64,000 nt of DNA from Schlegelella_A sp036496385 (GTDB taxonomy: Bacteria > Pseudomonadota > Gammaproteobacteria > Burkholderiales > Burkholderiaceae_C): contig DASXLD010000020.1 of the NCBI GenBank assembly GCA_036496385.1, forward strand, positions 1 to 64,000, given 5' to 3'. Positions 52,965 through 62,957 of this stretch are shown here, one piece after another (position 1 is the stretch's first letter; every line of letters starts with the position of its first letter). Below the pieces are notes generated by a model. The model did no database searches and was not told the DNA's origin. It saw nothing but the letters and a program-made list of their open reading frames with translations. The position numbers were made by a program, and so were the translations under genes.

Positions 52965-55779
52965 ACTCGGCGACGCGCGTCTTGAACTGATCGACCACTT
53001 CGGGCCGCGCGCGGGCGACGAAGTTGCGGTTGTCGAGTTGAGCGCGGGCCTTGGCGATCTCGGCTTCGTGCCGTTCGATCTCCTTCGTCAGTCGCGTCAC
53101 CTCGGCGGCGCGATCGATCTTGACGTGGAGCGCGATCCGCGTCGTGCCGATGATGGCGACCGGCGAGTCGCTCGATGCGTCGGCGAACGCCGCGTCGTCG
53201 TCGAACAGCGTGACCTCCGAGATCCGGGCGAGCGATTTCAGGAGCGGCGTCGCTGCGCGCACGAACTCGGCATCGCCGATGACGTGCAGCGGGACGCGCT
53301 CGGCCGGCGCGAGGTTCATTTCGCTGCGCAGGTTGCGGCAGCTGCCGACGATCGCCTTCAGCCGCGCGACCCAGGCGTCGGCGACGGGGTCGATCCGCTC
53401 GAGCTGCGCCTTCGGATAGGGCCCACCGGCGATGCCGTGCACCGTGGCGGCCGGTTTCCGGCCGGCGACGACGGCGACGCGCTGCCACAGCTCGGCGGTG
53501 ATGAACGGCGTGATCGGGTGAAGCAGGCGCAGCACGGTCTCGAGGACGCGCAGCAGCGTTCGCCGCGTCGCCCGCTGCTCGGACTCGGCGCCCGCCTGCA
53601 GTTGCACCTTGGCGATCTCGAGATACCAGTCGCAGTACTCGTCCCAGACGAAGGAGTAGATCGCCTGCGCGACGGCGTCGAGCCGGTATTCGGCGAAGCC
53701 CTGCGCGACCGCGGCCTCGACCCGTTGCAGCTCGCCGCTGATCCAGCGGTCGGCCGGCGAGAAGCTGAGATAGTTGTGGAACGGCTGGCCCGGCGCGCAC
53801 TCGGCCTTGGTGTGCTCGGCGAGGCCACAGTCCTTGTCTTCGCAGTTCATCAGCACGAAGCGCGTCGCGTTCCAGAGCTTGTTGCAGAAATTGCGGTAGC
53901 CCTCGCAGCGTTTCGAGTCGAAGTTGACGTTCCGGCCGAGGCTCGCAAGCGAGCAGAACGTGAAGCGCAGCGCATCGGCACCGAAGCCCGGGATGCCGCT
54001 CGGGAACTCGGCCGCGGTGTCCTTGCGGATCCGCGGCGCGGTCTCCGGGCGCCGCAGCCCGGTCGAGCGTTTCTCGAGCAGCGGCTCGAGCGCGATGCCG
54101 TCGATCAGGTCGACCGGATCGAGCACGTTGCCTTCGGACTTGCTCATCCGCTTGCCGCTCGCGTCGCGGACGAGACCGTGGATGTAGACGTCGCGAAACG
54201 GCACCTTGCCGGTGAAGTGAAGCGTCATCATGATCATCCGGGCGACCCAGAAGAAGATGATGTCGTAGCCGGTGACGAGCACCGACGACGGCAGGAAGAG
54301 CTCGAGCTCTTCGGTCTTTTTCGGCCAGCCGAGCGAGGAGAACGGCACCAGCGCCGACGAGTACCAGGTGTCGAGCACGTCGGGGTCGCGCACGAGCGTG
54401 CCGGAGTAGCCCGCCGCCTCCGCCTTCGCGCGCGCCTCGTCCTCGCTGCGCGCGACGAAGAGCTCGCCGTCCGCGCCGTACCACGCCGGGATCTGGTGGC
54501 CCCACCAGAGCTGGCGCGAGATCGTCCAGTCCTGGATGTTCTTCATCCACTGGTTGTAGGTGTTGACCCATTGCTCGGGGACGAAGCGGACGGCGCCGCT
54601 CTCGACCGCGGCGATCGCCTTCGCGGCGATGCTCGTGCCGTCCCTGCCGGGCCTCGTCGTCGCGACAAACCACTGGTCGGTGAGCATCGGCTCGACGACC
54701 TCGCCGGTGCGAACGCAGATCGGCACCGCGTGCTTGTGCGGCACCGCTTTCTCGAGGAAGTGCTGCCCTTCCAGGTCGACCAGCACCGCCTTCCTCGCGT
54801 CGTAGCGGTCGAGACCCTGGTACGCCTTCGGTCCGTTCTCGTTGATCTTCGCGTCGAGCGTGAAGATCGTGATCAGCGGGATGCCGTGGCGCAGCGCGCA
54901 GGCGTAGTCGTTGAAATCGTGCGCGCCGGTGATCTTGACGCAGCCCGAGCCGAACTCGCGGTCGACGAAGTCGTCGGCGATGATCGGGATGCGACGGTCG
55001 CACAAGGGCAGGTCGACGAGCTTGCCGAGCAGGTGTCGGTAGCGCTCGTCCTCGGGATGGACTGCGAGTGCGCCGTCGGCGAGCATCGTCTCCGGGCGCG
55101 TCGTCGCGATGTGCATGCCCTTGATCGGCTGCCCGTTCGCGTCCGGCTGCGGGCCGTCGCTGAAGGGGTAGAGGATGTGCCACATCGTGCCGTCGCGCTC
55201 CTCGTTCTCGACCTCGAGGTCGGAGACGGCCGAGAGCAGGACCGGGTCCCAGTTGACGAGCCGCTTGCCGCGGTAGATGAGGCCCTCTTCGTAGAGCGAG
55301 ACGAAGGTGTCGGTGACGACGGCCGAGAGCCGGTCGTCCATCGTGAAGTACTCGTACTTCCACGCCACCGAGTCGCCCATGCGGCGCATCTGGCGCGTGA
55401 TCGTCGAGCCGCTCGACTCCTTCCAGTCCCAGACCTGGGCGATGAACTTCCGGCGGCCGAGATCGTGGCGGCTGAGCCCGGCCTCCTGGAGCTGGCGTTC
55501 GACGACGATCTGGGTCGCGATGCCGGCATGGTCGGTGCCCGGCACCCAGAGCGTGTTGTCGCCGAGCATGCGGTGATGGCGGACCAGCGCGTCCATGATC
55601 GTGTGCTGGAACGCGTGCCCCATGTGCAGCGTGCCGGTGACGTTCGGCGGCGGCAGCTGGATGCAGAACGATGGCTTCGCCGGGTCGAGCGTCGGCTCGT
55701 AGACGCCGGCTTCTTCCCAGAGCGGACCCCAGTGCGCCTCGATCGCCGCCGGATCGAACGACTTCGCCAGGTCGCTCAT
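52906..55779 (-). CDS. valS: Valyl-tRNA synthetase
   Basis: A 957-residue class I synthetase. The HIGH motif is GTLHMGHAFQ near residue 50 and the KMSKS loop KRMSKSEGNVLDP near 560. The editing (CP1) domain includes ATTRPETMLADGALAV near 230. The zinc-like cysteines (NCEDKDCG) and a C-terminal coiled coil (residues ~890-955) that packs on the tRNA are present. The ATG at 55779 overlaps the upstream lipoprotein stop. The 3' end runs 59 bases into the convergent dehydrogenase-like gene. Confidence 0.96.
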   Translation of the reverse strand: MSDLAKSFDPAAIEAHWGPLWEEAGVYEPTLDPAKPSFCIQLPPPNVTGTLHMGHAFQHTIMDALVRHHRMLGDNTLWVPGTDHAGIATQIVVERQLQEAGLSRHDLGRRKFIAQVWDWKESSGSTITRQMRRMGDSVAWKYEYFTMDDRLSAVVTDTFVSLYEEGLIYRGKRLVNWDPVLLSAVSDLEVENEERDGTMWHILYPFSDGPQPDANGQPIKGMHIATTRPETMLADGALAVHPEDERYRHLLGKLVDLPLCDRRIPIIADDFVDREFGSGCVKITGAHDFNDYACALRHGIPLITIFTLDAKINENGPKAYQGLDRYDARKAVLVDLEGQHFLEKAVPHKHAVPICVRTGEVVEPMLTDQWFVATTRPGRDGTSIAAKAIAAVESGAVRFVPEQWVNTYNQWMKNIQDWTISRQLWWGHQIPAWYGADGELFVARSEDEARAKAEAAGYSGTLVRDPDVLDTWYSSALVPFSSLGWPKKTEELELFLPSSVLVTGYDIIFFWVARMIMMTLHFTGKVPFRDVYIHGLVRDASGKRMSKSEGNVLDPVDLIDGIALEPLLEKRSTGLRRPETAPRIRKDTAAEFPSGIPGFGADALRFTFCSLASLGRNVNFDSKRCEGYRNFCNKLWNATRFVLMNCEDKDCGLAEHTKAECAPGQPFHNYLSFSPADRWISGELQRVEAAVAQGFAEYRLDAVAQAIYSFVWDEYCDWYLEIAKVQLQAGAESEQRATRRTLLRVLETVLRLLHPITPFITAELWQRVAVVAGRKPAATVHGIAGGPYPKAQLERIDPVADAWVARLKAIVGSCRNLRSEMNLAPAERVPLHVIGDAEFVRAATPLLKSLARISEVTLFDDDAAFADASSDSPVAIIGTTRIALHVKIDRAAEVTRLTKEIERHEAEIAKARAQLDNRNFVARARPEVVDQFKTRVAEFTVTLNRLRDQRARLGSSS

Positions 55780-57062
55780 CGATCCGGAACGAGGATGCCG
55801 GTGTCCGGTGCCTGCGCCGCATCGCCGAGCAGGAACAGCGTGTAGACGCGGCCTGACTCCAGCGTCGCAGTGGCAGCGAAATAGACCTGGACGGTGCCGA
55901 TCCTGGCTTCGAGGCGAGCCAGCCCGGCGCTCGCTGCGACTTGCGTGTAGCCAGACGCCGTCGCCGATGCCGCGCCGGTGCCGACGAGAACGTTGTTCAG
56001 CGTCAGCGTCGCCGTGCCGGTGATGCCGTTGAGCCCGTTGACGAGCCGCAGCTTGACCGGCCGCGCCGTGCTCGGCGACGCGGTGTTGTCGTCGGCGAGC
56101 AGCGTCACGGTCGGCGTCGAGCCGGTGAGCAGGACCGTGACGTCGCCTGCCGGATCGGCGGCGAGCGGCGCGACCGGTGCGATGTCGTTGCCGTTGACCT
56201 TGACCGCCAGGTCGCCCGCGGGGACGAGCGTGTACGGGCCGACGTTCGGCGAGTCGAGGCCGGCCGAGATCGCGGTGCCGTTGACCTCGACGCTGGCCGG
56301 CACCGAGGGCGAAATGCTCGCCGCGACGCGAACCCGCGCCGACGTGTTGAGCGCCTGCGCGGCGGTGGCCTGCTGGTCGAGGACGATGCCGTTCAGCAGG
56401 TAGCCGCCAGGGCCGCGCGCGAGGATGATCGTGACGATGCGCTTTTCCGACAGCACGAACGAAGGAATGTCGAGCCGCAGGTCGGTCTTGTCGCCGACGC
56501 CGGTGACGCAGACGTGGTACGCCGTCGCCGACGAGGTGAGCACGCTGTAGGCCGTCTGCAGGCCGGCGACGTTGGTCGCGATCGGTGCCGCCGCCGACGT
56601 GTCGAGGGTGCCGCACGCGGCAGTGATCAGGTAGACGTCGACGTTGCCGGCGTCGGCACTGGCGGTGTTGAAGACGAGGAATTTCGCCGTTCCGCTGCCG
56701 GGCGCGCCTTCCTCGTCGCCGAGGACGGTTGCCATCATCGTGCCGCCGCTGGTGTAGGCGACGACGGTCTGGTGATTCTTCTTGCTGATCGTGGTGCTCG
56801 TCGTCACCAGCGTCGCGGCGTCGCCGGTTTGCTGGATGGTGAGCGGGTAGCTGCCGGCCTTGAGGCCGCCGTAGCCGCTGGCGGTGTAGGGTGCGACGCC
56901 GGTGGCAACCGCAACGTTGTTGGCGAACAGGTCGAGACCGGCGAAGTTGCTCGTCGCGTTGATCAGCCGTATCTGTCCCTCGTCGGTCGAGAGCGTGCCG
57001 CCGCCGCACGCGGCGAGGGCAGCCGTGGCGACGAGCGCCAGAAATCGAAGAATCGGTCGCAT
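55776..57062 (-). CDS. DUF4397 domain lipoprotein
   Basis: A 428-residue secreted protein with a lipobox (LVATAALAACGGG near residue 19). The mature part has DUF4397-like repeats beginning IRLINATSNFAGLDLFANNVAVATGVAP, a second unit near VRVAASISPSVPASVEVNG, and a third beginning VKLRLVNGLNGITGTATLTLNN. DUF4397 proteins are surface beta-sandwich lipoproteins of unknown role. It is translationally coupled to valS (ATGA) and lies 16 bases downstream of guaC, an unusual setting for a lipoprotein. Confidence 0.85.
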   Translation of the reverse strand: MRPILRFLALVATAALAACGGGTLSTDEGQIRLINATSNFAGLDLFANNVAVATGVAPYTASGYGGLKAGSYPLTIQQTGDAATLVTTSTTISKKNHQTVVAYTSGGTMMATVLGDEEGAPGSGTAKFLVFNTASADAGNVDVYLITAACGTLDTSAAAPIATNVAGLQTAYSVLTSSATAYHVCVTGVGDKTDLRLDIPSFVLSEKRIVTIILARGPGGYLLNGIVLDQQATAAQALNTSARVRVAASISPSVPASVEVNGTAISAGLDSPNVGPYTLVPAGDLAVKVNGNDIAPVAPLAADPAGDVTVLLTGSTPTVTLLADDNTASPSTARPVKLRLVNGLNGITGTATLTLNNVLVGTGAASATASGYTQVAASAGLARLEARIGTVQVYFAATATLESGRVYTLFLLGDAAQAPDTGILVPDR

Positions 57063-57078
57063 TGCAATGGATCCGTGA

Positions 57079-58056
57079 CTACATCAAGAGGTGCTCGCCC
57101 GCGTTGTCGCCGCCGAGGATGACGTAGTTGACCTTGCGAATGTCCGCCAGACGTGTCCCGCCGGCATACGAGATCGAGCTTTGCACATCTTCACGCATCT
57201 CGCGCAGCGTGTCGGCGAGCTTGCCCTTGATCGGCTCGAGGATGCGCTTGCCCTCGACGTGCTTGTACTCGCCCTTGTTGAAGTCGGACGCCGAGCCGTA
57301 GTACTCCTTGAACAGCTTGCCGTCGACCTCGACCGTGCGCCCGGGCGACTCCTCGTGGCCGGCGAAGAGCGAGCCGATCATCACCATGCCGGCGCCGAAG
57401 CGGACGCTCTTGGCGATGTCGCCGTGGTCGCGGATGCCGCCGTCGGCGATGATCGGCTTGGTCGCGACGCGCGCGCACCACTTGAGCGCCGAGAGCTGCC
57501 AGCCGCCGGTACCGAACCCCGTCTTCAGCTTGGTGATGCAGACCTTGCCCGGGCCGACGCCGACCTTGGTCGCATCGGCACCCCAGTTCTCGAGATCGAT
57601 CACCGCCTCCGGCGTGGCGACGTTGCCGGCGATGACGAACGTCTTCGGCAGCTTCGTCTTGATGTGCTCGATCATCCGGTGCACGGTGTCGGCGTGGCCG
57701 TGGGCGATGTCGATCGTCACGTAATCGGCGCCGATCCCTTCGCTCGCGAGCTTGTCGATCACGGCGTAGTCGGGCGCCTTGACCCCCGAGCTGATCGAGA
57801 CGAACAGGTTCTTCGCCCGCATCCGGCGCGCGAACGCGACGTTGTCGACAGCGAAGCGGTGCATGACGTAGAAGAAGCCGTTGGCCGCGAGCGATTCGAC
57901 GATCGGCTCGTCGACGACGGTCTTCATGTTCGCCGGGACGACCGGCAGGGCGAAGCGCCGCGGTCCGAACTCGACCGACGGGTCGCACTCCGAGCGGCTC
58001 TCGACGCGGCACTTGCGCGGCAGCAGCAGGACGTTGTCGTAATCGAAGATTTCCAT
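57079..58056 (-). CDS. guaC: GMP reductase
   Basis: A 325-residue IMPDH/GMPR-family enzyme that converts GMP to IMP with NADPH. VPANMKTVVDEPI is near residue 47. The catalytic Cys loop is GVGPGKVCITKLKTGFGTGGWQ near 170. ADGGIRDHGDIAKSVRFGAGMVMIGS follows near 215. The CBS domains of IMP dehydrogenase are absent, which identifies it as GMP reductase. The ATG at 58056 is where family similarity begins; the long upstream open frame is not coding. It starts a guaC-lipoprotein-valS unit. Confidence 0.93.
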   Translation of the reverse strand: MEIFDYDNVLLLPRKCRVESRSECDPSVEFGPRRFALPVVPANMKTVVDEPIVESLAANGFFYVMHRFAVDNVAFARRMRAKNLFVSISSGVKAPDYAVIDKLASEGIGADYVTIDIAHGHADTVHRMIEHIKTKLPKTFVIAGNVATPEAVIDLENWGADATKVGVGPGKVCITKLKTGFGTGGWQLSALKWCARVATKPIIADGGIRDHGDIAKSVRFGAGMVMIGSLFAGHEESPGRTVEVDGKLFKEYYGSASDFNKGEYKHVEGKRILEPIKGKLADTLREMREDVQSSISYAGGTRLADIRKVNYVILGGDNAGEHLLM

Positions 58057-58155
58057 GGCGGCGAGCGAAAACGGGCGCCTCGAGAGCGCCCGTGGCGGCA
58101 TTCTACGGGGCTCGCCGGGTGCGGGCACGAGCCGGGGCCTTCCTAGAATGGGCAA

Positions 58156-60564
58156 GTGAATCCCTCGCCCGTCGTCGAACGCCCAGCCCGCCTGCTCGAG
58201 GGGCTGAATCCCGAGCAGCTCGCCGCGGTCACCCTGCCGGCCGAGCCGGCGCTGATCCTCGCCGGCGCCGGGTCGGGCAAGACGCGCGTCCTGACGACGC
58301 GGATCGCCTGGCTGATCCAGACCGGCCAGCTCTCGCCGGGCGGCGTCATGGCCGTCACCTTCACCAACAAGGCAGCCAAGGAGATGCTGACGCGGCTCGA
58401 CGCGATGCTCGCGATCCCGGTCCGCGGCATGTGGGTCGGCACGTTCCACGGCCTGTGCAACCGGTTCCTGCGCGCGCACTGGAAGCTCGCCGCGCTGCCG
58501 CAGGGGTTTCAGATCCTCGACACGAGCGACCAGCTGTCGGCGGTCAAGCGTGTCGTCAAGGCGATGAACCTCGACGAGGAGCGCCATCCTCCGAAGCAGC
58601 TCACCTGGGCGATCGCCGGTGCCAAGGACGACGGCCTGCGCGCCAAGGACATCGAGGTCAAGGACGAGCAGAGCCGCATCCTGGTGCGCGTCTACGAGGC
58701 CTACGACGCGCAGTGCCAGCGCGAGGGCGTGGTCGACTTCGCCGAGCTGATGCTGCGCACGTACGAGCTGATGCGCGAGAACCAGGCGCTCCGCGAGCAC
58801 TACCAGCGGCGCTTCCGCCACATCCTGGTCGACGAATTCCAGGACACCAACCGGCTGCAGTACGCCTGGCTGAAGATGTTCGCCGGGCCGCCCGAGCACG
58901 GCTCGGCGCTCTTTTGCGTCGGCGACGACGACCAGAGCATCTACGCTTTTCGTGGCGCGCAGGTCGGCAACATGGCGGCATTCGAGCGCGAGTACCGGGT
59001 CGGCACGGTCGTCAAGCTCGAGCGCAACTACCGCTCGTACGGCAACATCCTCGATGCCGCCAACGAGCTGATCTCGAGGAACTCGCGCCGGCTCGGCAAG
59101 AACCTGCGGACCGAGGCCGGGCCGGGCGAGCCGGTGCGCGTGCACGAGGCACCGAGCGACTACGCCGAGGCGCAGTGGTTCATCGAGGAGGCGCAGGCGC
59201 TGCACCGCGACGGCACGCCGCGCGACGAGATCGCGCTGCTCTATCGCAGCAACGCGCAGAGCCGGGTGATGGAGAGCGCACTCTTCAACGCTCACATCCC
59301 GTACAAGGTCTACGGTGGCTTGCGCTTCTTCGAGCGCGCCGAGGTCAAGCACGCGCTCTCGTACCTGCGCCTGATCGAGAACTCGAACGACGACACGAGC
59401 TTCCTGCGCGTCGTCAATTTTCCGGCGCGCGGCATCGGCGCGCGCACGATCGAGCAGCTGCAGGACGCGGCGCGCGCCAGCGGCCGCAGCCTCTGGCAGA
59501 GCATCGGCTCGGTGGCGGGCAAGGGTGGCTCCAACCTGGCCGCGTTCACGGCGCGCGTCGACGCGATGCGCACGGCGACACGCGGCCTGACGCTGCGCGA
59601 GATCATCGTCCACATGCTCGAGGCGTCGGGGCTGGTCGACTTCTACAAGATCGACCGCGAAGGCAGCGAGCGCCTCGAAAACCTCGAGGAGCTGATCAAC
59701 GCGGCCGAAGCGTTCGTCACCCAGGAGGGCTTCGGCAAGGACGCCGTCGCGCTGCCGGTCGACGAGGTCGCGGCACGCAGCGGCGTGGCACCGTTCGCCG
59801 GCGCGGCCGGCCGCGCCGAGTTCACGACGCCCGACGCCGAGATCGTGACGAACGGCGAGATCGTCGCTCCGCCGCGCGTCGTTCCCGACACCGAGACCGG
59901 CGAGATCATGTCGCCGCTGGCCGCCTTCCTCACCCATGCCTCGCTCGAGGCCGGCGACAACCAGGCGCAGGCGGGGCAGGACGCGGTCCAGCTGATGACG
60001 ATCCACTCGGCGAAAGGACTCGAGTTCGATTGCGTCTTCATCAGCGGCCTCGAGGAGGGACTGTTCCCGCACGAGAACTCGTCGAGCGACCTCGACAGCC
60101 TCGAAGAGGAGCGACGGCTGATGTACGTCGCCATCACGCGCGCCAGGAAGCGCCTCTACTTGAGCTTCTCGCAGACGCGCATGCTCCACGGGCAGACGCG
60201 CTACAACGTCAAGAGCCGCTTCTTCGACGAGCTTCCGGAGAGCGCGCTGCGCTGGATCACGCCGCGCAACCAGGCGTTCGGTTCAGGCTTCGCGCGCGAG
60301 TACAGCGCGGCGTGGGCGCGCGGGTCGGGGCTGCACTCGATCGTCGGGACGGGTCGCAGCGAGCCGCGAGCGCCGACACCTGCGCTGCAGAGGTCGTCGC
60401 ACGGTCTGCGCCCGGGGCAAGGCGTCTTCCACGCCAAGTTCGGCGAGGGCGTCGTCGTGACGATCGAAGGCAGCGGCGACGACGCCCGCGCGCAAGTCAA
60501 CTTCGGCCGCCACGGCATGAAGTGGCTGGCGCTCAGCATCGCCAAGCTGACGCCGGTGGACTAG
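58156..60564 (+). CDS. uvrD: UvrD/PcrA-type DNA helicase II
   Basis: An 802-residue superfamily 1 helicase used in nucleotide-excision and mismatch repair. Motif I is LAGAGSGKTRVLTTRI near residue 35 and motif Ia VTFTNKAAKEM near 68. Motif II is DEFQDTN near 224, motif III GDDDQSIYAFRGA near 255, and motif IV LERNYRS near 290. Motif V is TIHSAKGLEFD near 616 and motif VI RLMYVAITRARKRLYL near 655. The C-terminal Tudor-like fold (GVFHAKFGEGVVV) is typical. Start is GTG at 58156. Confidence 0.96.
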   Translation: MNPSPVVERPARLLEGLNPEQLAAVTLPAEPALILAGAGSGKTRVLTTRIAWLIQTGQLSPGGVMAVTFTNKAAKEMLTRLDAMLAIPVRGMWVGTFHGLCNRFLRAHWKLAALPQGFQILDTSDQLSAVKRVVKAMNLDEERHPPKQLTWAIAGAKDDGLRAKDIEVKDEQSRILVRVYEAYDAQCQREGVVDFAELMLRTYELMRENQALREHYQRRFRHILVDEFQDTNRLQYAWLKMFAGPPEHGSALFCVGDDDQSIYAFRGAQVGNMAAFEREYRVGTVVKLERNYRSYGNILDAANELISRNSRRLGKNLRTEAGPGEPVRVHEAPSDYAEAQWFIEEAQALHRDGTPRDEIALLYRSNAQSRVMESALFNAHIPYKVYGGLRFFERAEVKHALSYLRLIENSNDDTSFLRVVNFPARGIGARTIEQLQDAARASGRSLWQSIGSVAGKGGSNLAAFTARVDAMRTATRGLTLREIIVHMLEASGLVDFYKIDREGSERLENLEELINAAEAFVTQEGFGKDAVALPVDEVAARSGVAPFAGAAGRAEFTTPDAEIVTNGEIVAPPRVVPDTETGEIMSPLAAFLTHASLEAGDNQAQAGQDAVQLMTIHSAKGLEFDCVFISGLEEGLFPHENSSSDLDSLEEERRLMYVAITRARKRLYLSFSQTRMLHGQTRYNVKSRFFDELPESALRWITPRNQAFGSGFAREYSAAWARGSGLHSIVGTGRSEPRAPTPALQRSSHGLRPGQGVFHAKFGEGVVVTIEGSGDDARAQVNFGRHGMKWLALSIAKLTPVD

Positions 60565-60588
60565 CGTCGTGGGCGCAGGCAAGGCCGC

Positions 60589-61947
60589 TCAGAGCAACTG
60601 CGCCCGCTTGACCGCGCGATAGCGATTGACGAGCTCGACCGCGACGTGCTCGGGCTCGACGTCGAGCAGATAGGCGTCGCGTGCGGCGAGGCGGCGGAAC
60701 GCGTCGTCGCGCGCCTGCGCCAGGAGATGCGCGCCGGCGACCTCGATCGCGTCGCGCTCGACGACGAGCGGCTGCGCGGCGATTTCGCGGAGCGCGCGCT
60801 CGCGCAGGCTGGCGAGCAGCACGAGGTGGCGCGTCCTGAGGAGCGCAAGCGTCGGTGCGAGCTCGTCGGCATCCTCTTCGCGGAAGTTGGTGAGGACGAC
60901 GACGAGCGAGCGCTTGCGCAGCGTCTTCATCAGCCGCGTCGCGGCGGCGCGGTAGTCGGGCTGCGTCGGTGACGGCTCGACGTCGTAAAGCGATGCGATC
61001 AGCGCATTGAGGGAATGCGCGCCCTTGCGCGGCGCGACGCTGCGGTGCTCTCCGGCACGGCCGCCGAACGTCATCGCGCCGACCTCGTCGCCTTCCTTCA
61101 GCGCGACGTAGGCGAGCAGCATCAGCGCCTCGAGCGCGGCGTCGAAGTGGCTGCCGCGGTGCCCGTCAGCTCCTTCGTCGGCACGCATCCTGCGGCCGCA
61201 GTCGAGCATGAAGACGACGCTCTGGTCGCGCTCGTCCTGGTACTCGCGGACGATCGGCTTGCCGTGGCGTAGCGTCGCCTTCCAGTCGATGTCGCGGATC
61301 GCGTCGCCGGGGCGATAGTCGGCAAGCTGCTTGAAGTCGGTGCCGCTGCCGCGCATCGGGTAGCTCTTGATGCCGATCTCCGCAAGCCTGCGGTCGCCGG
61401 CGAGCCACGCATAGCGCGAGACCGTCGCGAAGTTCGGGTAGACGCGCAGGGTCGCGGCGGCGCCGCAGGAAACGCGCAGGTCGAAGATGCCGAAGATCGT
61501 GCGCACGCGCAGCTCGGCGGGGGCGACGACGGCCTCGCCGCGACGGCGCGGCACGATTTCGTAGCGCAGTGTCAACGCCGACCCCGGATCGACCGTGCCG
61601 CCGGCCGGCAGCCCGTCGACGTCGAACGACGGGTCGACGCGGTCGAACAGCGCCACGTGCCAGCGCCGGTGGCCATCGTTGACGAGATCGCCTTCGATGA
61701 CACGGCGCACACCGACTGCGAGCGCCGGTGGCAAGCGGCGCTGCCAGCGCAGCGGCGCCGCCTGCCACGCGCGCCGGCTCGTCCGCACGTCGACGACGGC
61801 AAGGATCGCCAAAAGCAGCGCGGCGAGACCGCTCGCCACGGCGACGGTCGCGACCGCGACGCCCGCCGCCGCCGCCGCTGCGGCCGCGGCAGCGAGCGAT
61901 GCCACGGCGGCAATGCCGGCGCGGGTCGGCAGGAGCGCGATCGCCAC
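60589..61947 (-). CDS. DUF58 domain protein
   Basis: A 452-residue protein with one or two hydrophobic N-terminal segments (about residues 10-50, including a poly-alanine stretch). The DUF58 domain has the signature MRGSGTDFKQLADYRPGDAIRDIDWKATLRHGKPIVREYQDE near residues 200-240. A von Willebrand A-like fold follows (VVFMLDCGRRM), with a plausible MIDAS-like metal site. It is coupled to MoxR and DUF4350 genes. Start GTG at 61947 leaves 14 bases to the MoxR stop. Role unknown; this trio often supports assembly of envelope or respiratory complexes. Confidence 0.88.
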   Translation of the reverse strand: MAIALLPTRAGIAAVASLAAAAAAAAAAGVAVATVAVASGLAALLLAILAVVDVRTSRRAWQAAPLRWQRRLPPALAVGVRRVIEGDLVNDGHRRWHVALFDRVDPSFDVDGLPAGGTVDPGSALTLRYEIVPRRRGEAVVAPAELRVRTIFGIFDLRVSCGAAATLRVYPNFATVSRYAWLAGDRRLAEIGIKSYPMRGSGTDFKQLADYRPGDAIRDIDWKATLRHGKPIVREYQDERDQSVVFMLDCGRRMRADEGADGHRGSHFDAALEALMLLAYVALKEGDEVGAMTFGGRAGEHRSVAPRKGAHSLNALIASLYDVEPSPTQPDYRAAATRLMKTLRKRSLVVVLTNFREEDADELAPTLALLRTRHLVLLASLRERALREIAAQPLVVERDAIEVAGAHLLAQARDDAFRRLAARDAYLLDVEPEHVAVELVNRYRAVKRAQLL

Positions 61948-61961
61948 GGCAGCAGTCCGAC

Positions 61962-62957
61962 TCAGAGCCGCGGCGCCTCGACCGTCGCGAGCAGCTCGAC
62001 GACGAGATCGTCGACCCGACGGCCTTCGAGCTGCGCATCGGCAGCGAGCAGGACGCGGTGGCGAAGCGCGGGCAGGGCGCAGCGCTTGACGTCGTCGGGG
62101 GTGACGAAGTCGCGGCCGCCGAGGAGGGCGGCGGCGCGTGCCGCGCGCACCATCGCGATCGCGCCGCGCGGCCCGCTGCCGGCGGCGAGGCCGAGGCCGC
62201 CGCGCGTCGAGCGACCGATCCGCACCGCGTAGTCGATGACGCGCTCGTCGACGCGAACGCGCGACGCCAGGTCCTGCAGCGCGAGCAGCTCGTGCGCGTC
62301 GACGCACTCCTCGACCGTCTCGAGCGGCAGTTGCTCGCCGCGCTGGCCGAGCGTGGTGCGGACGACGATCGCCGCCTCGTCCTTGTGCGACGGGTAGTCG
62401 ATCTCGACCTTGAGCAGGAAGCGGTCGAGCTGTGCCTCCGGCAACGGGTAGGTGCCTTCGGTCTCGACCGGGTTCTGCGTCGCGAGGACGAAGAAGGGCC
62501 GCTCGAGCGCGTGCGTCTCGCCCTCGAGCGTGACCTGGTACTCCTGCATCACCTCGAGCAACGCTGCCTGCGTCTTCGCGGGGGCGCGGTTGATCTCGTC
62601 GGCGAGCAGCACGTTGGTGAACACCGGCCCGCGCCGGATTCTGAGCGCCGCGACCGCGCCGCTGCCGGCCGGCGCCGGGTCGAGCACCGCGTGGCCGGTG
62701 ATGTCGGAGGGCAGCATGTCGGGCGTGAACTGGACGCGCGCGTAGCGCAGCGCGATCGAGCGCGCGAGCGCGCGCGCCAGCAGCGTCTTGCCGAGCCCGG
62801 GGACGCCTTCGATCAGGACATGGCCGGAGGCGACGATCGCGATCAGCAGCAGCTCGACGGCGTCGCGCTGGCCGACCATCGCCTTGCCGATCTCGTCGCG
62901 CAGCCGCTCCAGGGTACGGGCGGCATGTTCGAAGCTTGCGGGAGGGGTCGTGCTCAT
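61962..62957 (-). CDS. MoxR-type AAA+ ATPase
   Basis: A 331-residue ATPase. Walker A is EGVPGLGKTLLARALA near residue 48, Walker B VLLADEINRAPAKTQAALLE near 115, and sensor 1 LATQNPVETEGTYPLPEAQ near 155. The arginine finger region is QLDRFLLKVEI. MoxR proteins act as chaperones with the adjacent vWA/DUF58 protein. It overlaps the DUF4350 gene by 4 bases. Confidence 0.93.
   Translation of the reverse strand: MSTTPPASFEHAARTLERLRDEIGKAMVGQRDAVELLLIAIVASGHVLIEGVPGLGKTLLARALARSIALRYARVQFTPDMLPSDITGHAVLDPAPAGSGAVAALRIRRGPVFTNVLLADEINRAPAKTQAALLEVMQEYQVTLEGETHALERPFFVLATQNPVETEGTYPLPEAQLDRFLLKVEIDYPSHKDEAAIVVRTTLGQRGEQLPLETVEECVDAHELLALQDLASRVRVDERVIDYAVRIGRSTRGGLGLAAGSGPRGAIAMVRAARAAALLGGRDFVTPDDVKRCALPALRHRVLLAADAQLEGRRVDDLVVELLATVEAPRL

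Noticed and set aside
52589..55822. A 1077-codon minus-strand frame overlapping valS
   Set aside because: Out-of-frame shadow, extremely Arg-rich; the true valS frame ends at 52906 and has HMGH and KMSKS motifs.
53038..55845. A 935-codon plus-strand frame opposite valS
   Set aside because: Antisense shadow without family similarity; synonymous positions of valS explain the openness.
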